Below, piece after piece: positions 34,197-40,757 of a stretch of DNA of 40,757 nt (positions within the stretch are counted from its first letter, which is position 1; the number at the start of each line of letters is the position of its first letter). Source of the DNA: Novacetimonas cocois (lineage in GTDB: Bacteria; Pseudomonadota; Alphaproteobacteria; Acetobacterales; Acetobacteraceae); the NCBI RefSeq assembly GCF_003311635.1, contig NZ_QEXL01000013.1, forward strand, positions 78,714 through 119,470, in the 5' to 3' direction. A model generated the notes under the pieces. It saw only the letters and a program-made list of their open reading frames with translations. It was not told the DNA's origin and searched no databases. Both the position numbers and the translations under genes were made by a program.

Positions 34197-35378
34197 ATGA
34201 AAGCACTGACCTGGCAGAAAAAGGGCAAGATCACATGTGAAAGCGTGCCTGATCCCGTCATTCTCGACGGAGGCGACGTGATCATCAAGGTGAGCGCATG
34301 CGCCATATGTGGCTCCGACCTGCACCTAATGGACGGCATGATGCCGACCATGCGATGTGGCGACATTCTTGGCCATGAAACGATGGGAGAAGTGGTCGAG
34401 GTCGGAAAGGACATTACACGCCTGTCGGTGGGCGAGCGCATAGTCGTTCCCTTCACCATCTCCTGTGGCGCATGCCGACAATGCAGGTGGGGTAACTGGA
34501 GCTGCTGTGAACGAACGAACCCCAACGGGCGGGAACAGGCCGAAACCTTCGGATATCCATTGTCCGGCCTGTTCGGTTATTCCCATATCACGGGTGGCTT
34601 TGCCGGCGGTCAGGCGGAATATCTGCGCGTCCCGTATGCTGATGTCGGACCGATCGTGGTGCCGGAAGGACTGGATGACGAACAGGTTCTGTTCCTTTCG
34701 GATATTTTCCCCACAGGCTATCAGGCGGCTGAAAACTGCGACATCACCCCGGAATCCGAAAAGACCATCGCTGTCTGGGGTTGCGGGCCGGTCGGACAGA
34801 TGGCGATCCGGTCATGTTTCCTGCTGGGGGCGAAACGTGTCATCGCCATAGATGAAGTGCCCGAAAGACTGGCGATGGCGCGCGCGGGCGGGGCCGAAAC
34901 CATTGATTTCAGTCAGCAGAACATTCAGGAGACCCTTATCGACATGACGGAAGGGTTCGGGCCGGATGCGGTCATCGAGGCCGTCGGGATGGAAGCACAT
35001 GGCGCCGATACCATGATGCAGAAAGTGGGGTCGGCCCTGCTGTCCGCCACAACCCTGGAACGACCATTCGCGCTCAATCAGGCCATACTGGGCTGTCGTC
35101 CGGGTGGTATTCTTTCGATGCCGGGCGTCTATGCCGGGGCGCTGGGTCCTGTCATGGTCGGAATACTGATGAACAAGGGCCTGACCCTGCGCACAGGTCA
35201 GACCAATGTGCAGAAATACCTCAAACCACTGCTGGAACGGATCAGGAATGGGGAAATCGATCCCTCTTTCGTCATCAGCCATCGTTCCGCAAACCTTGAG
35301 GACGGCCCGGCCCTTTATGAGAAATTCAGGGACAAGAAAGACAATTGCACCAAAGTTGTCTTTCGGCCTCATGGTTGA
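34197..35378 (+). CDS. Zinc-dependent alcohol dehydrogenase, formaldehyde-dehydrogenase-like MDR
   Basis: Cytoplasmic medium-chain dehydrogenase of 393 residues using NAD(P). Visible: catalytic zinc ligands Cys38 and His60-Glu61 (CAICGSDLH, GHET), structural zinc cysteines 90, 93, 96 and 104 (CGACRQCRWGNWSCC), and the Rossmann motif VWGCGPVG followed by VIAIDEVPERL. The length and the inserted segments (HITGGFAGGQAEYLRVPYAD, FLSDIFPTGYQAAENC) match the glutathione-independent formaldehyde dehydrogenase-like group. The substrate could be formaldehyde, another aldehyde or an alcohol, as expected for an acetic acid bacterium. AGGA precedes the ATG. It is a single-gene unit between two hairpin repeats. 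Confidence 0.88.
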   Translation: MKALTWQKKGKITCESVPDPVILDGGDVIIKVSACAICGSDLHLMDGMMPTMRCGDILGHETMGEVVEVGKDITRLSVGERIVVPFTISCGACRQCRWGNWSCCERTNPNGREQAETFGYPLSGLFGYSHITGGFAGGQAEYLRVPYADVGPIVVPEGLDDEQVLFLSDIFPTGYQAAENCDITPESEKTIAVWGCGPVGQMAIRSCFLLGAKRVIAIDEVPERLAMARAGGAETIDFSQQNIQETLIDMTEGFGPDAVIEAVGMEAHGADTMMQKVGSALLSATTLERPFALNQAILGCRPGGILSMPGVYAGALGPVMVGILMNKGLTLRTGQTNVQKYLKPLLERIRNGEIDPSFVISHRSANLEDGPALYEKFRDKKDNCTKVVFRPHG

Positions 35379-35420
35379 AGAAAATCCGCAATCAGCACGG
35401 AGTTTTTCAAAAATACTGAA

Positions 35421-35448
35421 AACGCCGCCTTTTTGAAAAGGCGGCGTT
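35421..35448. terminator. Bidirectional terminator / dispersed repeat, copy 6 (partial)
   Basis: Perfect 13-bp stem AACGCCGCCTTTT / AAAAGGCGGCGTT with a 2-nt centre. It is the GC hairpin of the dispersed repeat without the full second hairpin. It lies in the convergent gap between the dehydrogenase (plus) and the c-di-GMP gene pair (minus), with T- and A-runs serving both strands. Confidence 0.75.
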
Positions 35449-35483
35449 CGTGAAAGCTGGCATGTTCCGTTCAGGCGGGATGG

Positions 35484-37754
35484 TTATTTTGATTTCGGCT
35501 GACCTGATGGCGCCTGTTTCTGGGCCTGGGCTTTCTGCATTGCGGGCATGATTTTACGCGGCTGCCTGAACCATGTTTCAAGATCCTTGGGCGCCATCGG
35601 CTTGGCAAACAGGTAGCCCTGCATGACATCACAGTGCAGGCTTTCCAGAAGTTCGTACTGTGCCTCGGTTTCAACCCCTTCGGTAATGACCGTCATGCCC
35701 AGACGATTGCCGATCCCGATTACGGCTGTGGTTACGGCCTGCGCATTCGCATCATGTTCCAGATTCATGATGAAGCTGCGATCGATCTTGATTTCCGTAA
35801 GCGGCAGGCGCGTCAGGCGCGACAGGGATGAATACCCCGTTCCGAAATCGTCCATGGAAAGACCGACATTCAGGGCACGGATGGCATGCAGGACATCCAT
35901 CGTGTCCTTGATTTCGTCCATCATGACGCTTTCGGTTATTTCCACCGTCAGCCGCGTCGGCGCGATACCGAACTGCGTCAGAAGGTTGGAAATCATTTCC
36001 GGCAGCTGACGCTTGCGGAAATGCCCGGCTGACAGATTGACGGACACGGCCGGAACGACGATGCCATCGCGGTCCCATTTGACAATCTGGCGGCAGGCTT
36101 CTTCCAGACACCACGCGCCAATGGCCTCGATCTGTCCGGTATCTTCCGCCACCGCGATGAAGCGTGAGGGGAAAATGTTACCCAGATGTGGATGATGCCA
36201 CCGCGACAGGGCCTCCACACCGTACAGAGCGCCCGTTTTAGCCTCGACCTGCGGCTGGTAATGAAGGTTCAGCAATCCCTTGGCCAGGGATTCACGCAGG
36301 GCGGACCCAAGGACAAGACGATCCTGCGCCGCAGCGTGATCATCCGGCGTTGCGACACGGAATGTCCCGCATGCTTCCTTTTTGGCAAGACGCATCGCGG
36401 CTTCGGCATGACCGATCAGGGATTCACCGTCCGGCCCGTTTTCAGGGAACATGCTGATCCCCACGCTGACCGATGCCGCAAGGAAATTGCCCCCGATTTC
36501 AATAGGGGCCTCCATCCCGCCAATCAGCGTTTCGGCAAATGCCATTGCATTGGTCACCCGTGTATCGGGCAGGATGATGACGAACTCGTCCCCGCCGACC
36601 CGGCTCAGGATATAATGGCTGCGGCACAGGCTCTTGATCCGTGCGGCCACTCCCTTGAGGAAGTCATCCCCGTTGGCATGGCCCAGCGCATCATTGATAT
36701 CGCGGAAACGATCCAGGTTGAGCAGAAGCACGGCAAAATGGTTATCGCCCGGCTTGCCGACCAGGGATTTCAGGATTTTATGGATGGCCGTGCGGTTGAG
36801 GAAACCCGTCAGGGGATCATGGTTGGCAAGCTGGGAGATGTGATGGCGGGCTTCATACTGTTCGATCAGCACGCTGCAGAACGGAACGCAGCCAGCCACG
36901 ATTTTCTGTGGCCAGTCGCTGATTTTGTTCATGTTGCGTGAAAACAGGGCAAAGATCCCCGATATCTTCCCATTGCCGGCCTTGATGGCGGATGCCCAGC
37001 AGTTATGGAGACCAAGCGAAACCCCAAGGGATTTGTAACTGTCCCACACGACCGTGGCGGCCTCGTCCAGATCATTGGACAGGGCCATGAGGTCCGCATC
37101 GGAAAGCGTCACATGTTCCAGCGCTGCGGCATAACGGCGGGGCATGCCGGGCCCCGACAGGACATGAAGGCGATGCTCTTTATTGATCAGCACCAGAATG
37201 GCGACAGTATTGGGGACGAAAGTTTCAACCTCGCGACAGACAAGATCGCACATGTCCTGGATCTGCATCTCGGTCGAAAGGGACTGAAAGACCGTGTTCT
37301 GGAGGTCCAGCAGTTTCTTGCGATAGTTTTCCTCCATCACATCCTTGATGGACGCCAGATAGTACTTCTTCCCATCGTCGCCCATCTTGCATGACGACAG
37401 GGTCAGTTCGCCGGTGATGTAATCGCCGTCCTTGTTCTGGAATATGATTTCCCGTGGCGCCCCGACAATGGTGTTGATGCCCGTTTCACGGTTGCGATTA
37501 ATGTAATCATCATGCTTGTGCCGGATTTCTTCGGGAACAAGCATCCTGACGTTCTGGCCAAGGACTTCGTCCTGCGTATATCCCCACAGCCTTTCCGCCC
37601 CTTTGTTAAAAAGGACGATATCGTTTTTTTCGTTGATCACGACGACGGCCTCGGTCGTGTCACGCAGCAGACGCAGTGCCGCTTCGCCTGACAGGGTCGG
37701 CTTCTTGGACGGCGGGGAAGGAAGAAGTTCATTCATGATGATGGGCCACTTCAC
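35484..37754 (-). CDS. Haem-PAS GGDEF-EAL protein, DosP/PDEA1-like c-di-GMP enzyme
   Basis: Cytoplasmic c-di-GMP enzyme of 756 residues. Domains: PAS at about 30-140, a GAF-like region at about 150-300, GGDEF with intact GGDEF (387-391) and EAL with intact EAL (514-516), ITESVMMDE, DDFGTGYSSL and EGVET. The PAS is very close in pattern to Escherichia coli DosP: AERLWGY, His81 in the place of the proximal haem ligand His77, and Arg101 matching the O2-contacting Arg97, while the distal Met95 is replaced (GAPRE in place of GMSRE). This predicts an oxygen-responsive phosphodiesterase, possibly bifunctional. In acetic acid bacteria c-di-GMP activates cellulose synthase. Start: GTG at 37754 overlapping the upstream stop (GTGA); ATG at 37736 is an alternative. 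Confidence 0.9.
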   Translation of the reverse strand: MKWPIIMNELLPSPPSKKPTLSGEAALRLLRDTTEAVVVINEKNDIVLFNKGAERLWGYTQDEVLGQNVRMLVPEEIRHKHDDYINRNRETGINTIVGAPREIIFQNKDGDYITGELTLSSCKMGDDGKKYYLASIKDVMEENYRKKLLDLQNTVFQSLSTEMQIQDMCDLVCREVETFVPNTVAILVLINKEHRLHVLSGPGMPRRYAAALEHVTLSDADLMALSNDLDEAATVVWDSYKSLGVSLGLHNCWASAIKAGNGKISGIFALFSRNMNKISDWPQKIVAGCVPFCSVLIEQYEARHHISQLANHDPLTGFLNRTAIHKILKSLVGKPGDNHFAVLLLNLDRFRDINDALGHANGDDFLKGVAARIKSLCRSHYILSRVGGDEFVIILPDTRVTNAMAFAETLIGGMEAPIEIGGNFLAASVSVGISMFPENGPDGESLIGHAEAAMRLAKKEACGTFRVATPDDHAAAQDRLVLGSALRESLAKGLLNLHYQPQVEAKTGALYGVEALSRWHHPHLGNIFPSRFIAVAEDTGQIEAIGAWCLEEACRQIVKWDRDGIVVPAVSVNLSAGHFRKRQLPEMISNLLTQFGIAPTRLTVEITESVMMDEIKDTMDVLHAIRALNVGLSMDDFGTGYSSLSRLTRLPLTEIKIDRSFIMNLEHDANAQAVTTAVIGIGNRLGMTVITEGVETEAQYELLESLHCDVMQGYLFAKPMAPKDLETWFRQPRKIMPAMQKAQAQKQAPSGQPKSK

Positions 37755-39820
37755 AATTGGGCAGTTACGGTGGGTTGGTCCGTGTCAGGTGGAAAAGCGG
37801 GAGTTTGAGATTTGGCCGGCTGCAATCCCAGTGTTTCGGGACTGGCGGGACGCCCCAGCAGAAAGCCTTGTCCCGCCACGCAGCCCTCGCCCTTGAGGAC
37901 TTCAAGCTGTCGTTGTGTTTCAATTCCTTCCGCCAGTACGGAAATGTTCATGGTGCGGCCAAGGGCAAGGACCGAACGGACAATGGCCGCCGCGTCTGAA
38001 TTGGTTTCGACGCCCTGCATGAAACTGCCGTCCAGCTTGATCCGGTCAAACGGGAAAGACCGCAGCGTATCGATGGATGAATATCCCGTCCCGAAATCAT
38101 CCAGCGCAATGGAAACGCCCAGTTCCTTGATCCGGCGTACGATTTCCAACGCGCGTTGCTTGTCATCAATGATCGAGGTTTCTGTCAGCTCCAGTTCCAG
38201 ACGCTCGGGCGGCAGGCCTGTATCTTCCAGCGTCTCCTTAACCAGTCGGAACAGGTCAGGGTGGAAGAACTGCACCGGCGACAGGTTTACCGCCAGTTTA
38301 TAGGAATGATCCCAATGGGCGGCCTGTGCGCAGGCTGTCCGCAGCACCCACTCGCCCAGGGGAATGATCAGTCCGTTTTCTTCGGCCACGGGAATGAACT
38401 GGGCGGGGGGCACCTCCCCACGTTTCGGATGATGCCAGCGCAGCAGCGCTTCATAGCCAAAGATCTCGCCCGTCGCTATGGCCGTCTGTACCTGATAATG
38501 CAGCGACAGTTCGCCTTTTTCCATCGCAGCCTTGAGATCCGCCGCAAGCGCGCGCGCCTCACGCACCGTTTCATCCATGGATGGCTCGTAATAGGCAACA
38601 GTCCGCACCGGGTCCGCCTTGGCGCGATACATCGCAAGGTCCGCGCGCGTCACCAGCGTTTCCTTGTCGGTCGCATCTTTCGGGAACAGGGCCAGCCCTA
38701 CGCTTCCGCCGGTTGTCACTTCGTAATCATCAATCGGGATGGGCAGGTTGATGGCTTCCTCGATCCGGGCGACAAAAGCATTCAGCTCTTCGGGATCACT
38801 GGTCAGGTGAACGGCCGCGAATTCGTCGCCACCCAGACGGGCCACGAATTCCCCTTTTCCCAGCATCTCGGTAAACCGGTTGGCAATGGTGACCAGAACG
38901 GCATCCCCTGCGGCATGCCCGCGGACATCATTGATTTCCTTAAACTTATTAAGGTCGATGCCAATCAGCGCAAACTGCGTTCCGTCCTTTTTGGCCTCCT
39001 CGATCACCTGGTCCAGATGCTCGTTGAAGCTGATGCGGTTAGGCAGCGACGTCAGGGCATCATGCAAGGCCATCTGCCGCAGACGCTCATAGGACTCCGC
39101 ACGGGTCGCGTCATCAATGGAAAAGCTGTTACCGCCTGTCGCGACAAGCAGCAGGGTCATAAGGGCCAGCGCAACCCCAAGCACGACCGGCGCATTGCCA
39201 CCCGAAGCAAGTTCGGGAGGCACCCCGGTCATGTGCATGGCCGAAACGCCGACAAAATGCAGGCCAGCAATGGCAGCGACAAACAGGACCGTTGCCAGAA
39301 GCTCGCGATGCCGGTTTGCACTGCGCAGAAGACATTGCAGCGACAGGGTACCAAACCCCATACCCAACAGAAGCGACAGCGCGATTGTCGGGATGCTCCA
39401 TGACATGTGTTCTTCGAATTCCACCGCATACATGCCGGAATAATGCATGCCGGCAATAGCCAGCCCCAGCACTGCCCCACCCAGCGCCGGTCCCATTCGA
39501 CTTTTACTGGTGGTGGCGATAACGGTTGCCGCCAGTACCCCCCCGACCGCGATGAGAAACGAAAGCAGCGTGAGCGGAATGTTCAGGAACCCGGCCATAT
39601 CGGGCATGTAAGCCAGCAATGCGAGAAAGTGGGTACACCATATGGTGGTCGCACCTGCTACCGCACATTGCAGATACCATGACTGGTTTTGCCGTCCTGC
39701 TGTCGCAGCGATACGCGCCATGATGCGGACAGTGATCCATGAACCCGCAATACAGACGATCAGGGCAGAAATCAGAAGGGGCATGTTGGAGTCCGCTATC
39801 GTTTTAAACACTTTTATCAT
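37751..39820 (-). CDS. MHYT-GGDEF-EAL membrane c-di-GMP enzyme
   Basis: Inner-membrane sensor enzyme of 689 residues. The N-terminal seven-helix MHYT domain (about 1-230) shows its three repeats as WCTHF (61-65), GMHYSGM (124-130) and GLHFVGVSAMH (186-196); MHYT domains are proposed to bind a metal and sense O2, CO or NO. The GGDEF motif (330-334) and EAL motif (457-459) are intact, with VNLSPVQF, ELTETSIIDD, DDFGTGYSS and EGIET supporting active phosphodiesterase. First gene of a two-gene unit, its stop overlapping the start of the haem-PAS protein, so two gas-sensing c-di-GMP enzymes are co-made. It is unlike the classical cdg operons of Komagataeibacter, where pdeA precedes dgc. Confidence 0.93.
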   Translation of the reverse strand: MIKVFKTIADSNMPLLISALIVCIAGSWITVRIMARIAATAGRQNQSWYLQCAVAGATTIWCTHFLALLAYMPDMAGFLNIPLTLLSFLIAVGGVLAATVIATTSKSRMGPALGGAVLGLAIAGMHYSGMYAVEFEEHMSWSIPTIALSLLLGMGFGTLSLQCLLRSANRHRELLATVLFVAAIAGLHFVGVSAMHMTGVPPELASGGNAPVVLGVALALMTLLLVATGGNSFSIDDATRAESYERLRQMALHDALTSLPNRISFNEHLDQVIEEAKKDGTQFALIGIDLNKFKEINDVRGHAAGDAVLVTIANRFTEMLGKGEFVARLGGDEFAAVHLTSDPEELNAFVARIEEAINLPIPIDDYEVTTGGSVGLALFPKDATDKETLVTRADLAMYRAKADPVRTVAYYEPSMDETVREARALAADLKAAMEKGELSLHYQVQTAIATGEIFGYEALLRWHHPKRGEVPPAQFIPVAEENGLIIPLGEWVLRTACAQAAHWDHSYKLAVNLSPVQFFHPDLFRLVKETLEDTGLPPERLELELTETSIIDDKQRALEIVRRIKELGVSIALDDFGTGYSSIDTLRSFPFDRIKLDGSFMQGVETNSDAAAIVRSVLALGRTMNISVLAEGIETQRQLEVLKGEGCVAGQGFLLGRPASPETLGLQPAKSQTPAFPPDTDQPTVTAQL

Positions 39821-40651
39821 GGCGATATTCCATGGACGAACACGCGCAGGAACACAATGCCCATTTTTTGGGCATAAATTCCCATAACGCCAAACGACAT
39901 CATATTCATATTACTGATAAATAACTAACAATATGAAGATATATGTTGCTTTTCGGCCAATGCAGCAAAGCGCGCGCTTACGCGATTAAATAAATAGTTG
40001 TTACAACAAACGTTGGCCTCTCCCGATCGCAGATAAGGTTGCGTTAAGACAAATCAAAGAATTGTGATGTTAGACATTCGTCATGATAAGGTTATGAACG
40101 TAAACGCCCTCAATATACACGTTCCAATATCGAAACAATAGACAAGATCAACAATTTCGTCCTGAAATTTTGGTTTAATCTCAAGCGTATTAAACTACAC
40201 ACACCCGAATTTTACGAAACACGCAAGTATTCGATAAAGATATTATCAATTTTACAGTGGAACTTGCGACATCAGGCCTGCCAAGGCCGATCAATTATCA
40301 GCCGATGCAGATGCGGGAGATACATCCGATGTCCGGCTATGTGTGGTTTCCGATTGGTCGCAGCCCATCCTGTCTAATTTTCTAAGATATCATTAACAGA
40401 ATGATTTATTTTTAAGTTTGTTTTTAACCAAAGTTTCCATAAGCGAAATACGATGTGCGAGAAATATCATACGTAGCAATAACGTAACTTATTCCCGCCA
40501 GAGATCGGGCGCACTATTTTCGGCTTCCCTTGTAGGAGCCAATGTAATTCTTCTGCCCCGTTAAGACTGAAACATTCTTTAAAACACCCCTCGACAAAAA
40601 TGCGCCTTGGTATCTTTTCATCTGTTTCCTACATGGGAATTCTGGACACAC
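39821..40651. other. AT-rich gene-free region upstream of the c-di-GMP operon
   Basis: About 830 bp, clearly richer in A and T than the rest of the window and with many stop codons in all frames. It contains an inverted repeat TTCATATT / AATATGAA (39905-39912, 39930-39937) about 85 bp upstream of the MHYT gene, which may be an operator. No recognisable gene or RNA otherwise. It probably holds the operon promoter; low GC may also mark bound silencing protein or acquired DNA. Confidence 0.5.
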
Positions 40652-40680
40652 AAAAAGCCACCCTATTGGGTGGCTTTTTT
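40652..40680. terminator. Strong bidirectional terminator after the tRNA gene
   Basis: AAAAAGCCACCC, loop TATT, GGGTGGCTTTTTT. It begins 26 bp after the CCA end of the tRNA on the minus strand, where AAGCCACCC pairs with GGGTGGCTT before TTTG. The U-run also fits plus-strand transcripts. Confidence 0.85.
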
Positions 40681-40706
40681 GTTTGTCTTCTCAGACGTAT
40701 AAGATT

Positions 40707-40757
40707 TGGTTGCGGGGGCAGGATTTGAACCTGCGGCCTTCAGGTTATGAGCCTGAC
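40707..40757 (-). tRNA. Initiator tRNA-Met (CAT anticodon), 3' part only
   Basis: The minus strand shows the anticodon arm TCAGG-CTCATAA-CCTGA, variable region, T arm with GGTTCAAATCC, the acceptor 3' strand CCCCGCA, discriminator A and encoded CCA. A at position 72 fits the C1-A72 mismatch of bacterial initiators, and the 3' half matches alphaproteobacterial fMet tRNAs. The 5' half (acceptor 5' strand and D arm) lies beyond the window edge. The anticodon stem has A29-U41 instead of the usual third G-C pair. Confidence 0.85.

Noticed and set aside
38156-39403. Plus-strand open frame of 415 codons opposite the MHYT-GGDEF-EAL gene
   Set aside because: It is antisense to intact GGDEF and EAL motifs and its product is Gln/Arg/His-rich.
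1-40757. CRISPR array, insertion sequence or transposase, prophage genes
   Set aside because: No regularly spaced direct repeats, no transposase motifs or IS ends, and no phage structural genes were seen on either strand.

Overview
The window is GC-rich chromosomal DNA that looks like an acetic acid bacterium (Acetobacteraceae, most like Komagataeibacter/Gluconacetobacter). This rests on family content (an Acetobacter-type alpha-amino acid ester hydrolase, several TonB receptors, a DosP/PDEA1-like c-di-GMP enzyme), on an alphaproteobacterial-type initiator tRNA, and on a family of short double-hairpin repeats. The species is an inference from reading alone; no search was run.

Layout. (1) 1-6224 is an iron module. 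A Fiu-like siderophore receptor runs off the left edge. A second siderophore receptor is divergent from a DUF3649 / PepSY-TM / DUF3325 inner-membrane operon. Both receptor promoters carry a palindrome over a TTGCGA -35 box, probably Fur sites. (2) 6361-10403 (minus) is a four-gene Dpp/Opp-type peptide ABC transporter without a binding protein. (3) 11460-17053 (plus) holds a secreted alpha-amino acid ester hydrolase and a very large TonB receptor. (4) 17054-18113 has no convincing gene but is packed with hairpins and ends in a perfect plus-strand terminator, so it is a candidate structured RNA. (5) 18114-21815 (minus) holds a class A beta-lactamase-like protein, a LysR regulator and a class C-like serine hydrolase. 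(6) 22044-33835 (plus) is a string of seven genes: a small Cys/His membrane protein, a siderophore-type TonB receptor, an SbmA/YddA-type ABC transporter, D-amino acid dehydrogenase, a Tat-exported penicillin-acylase-family amidase, a class C-like serine hydrolase and an S9 peptidase. The last three are translationally coupled. (7) 34197-35378 is a zinc alcohol/formaldehyde dehydrogenase. (8) 35484-39820 (minus) is a coupled pair of GGDEF-EAL proteins, one with an MHYT membrane sensor and one with a DosP-like haem-PAS. (9) 39821-40706 is an AT-rich gene-free stretch. The window ends inside an initiator tRNA gene (minus).

How it may work together. The central 11-34 kb concentrates enzymes for acylated, beta-lactam-like or D-amino-acid-containing peptides (ester hydrolase, two beta-lactamase folds, Ntn acylase, D-amino acid dehydrogenase, S9 peptidase) beside outer-membrane receptors and two peptide-type ABC systems. 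My leading hypothesis is an uptake-and-dismantling pathway for N-acylated nonribosomal peptides, such as lipopeptide siderophores of competitors, or for related beta-lactam or cell-wall peptides. Each family call is well supported; the joint function is inference.

A dispersed intergenic repeat with two nested hairpins occurs about six times (near 1.7, 6.3, 10.9, 17.5, 33.9 and 35.4 kb), mostly at transcription-unit ends.
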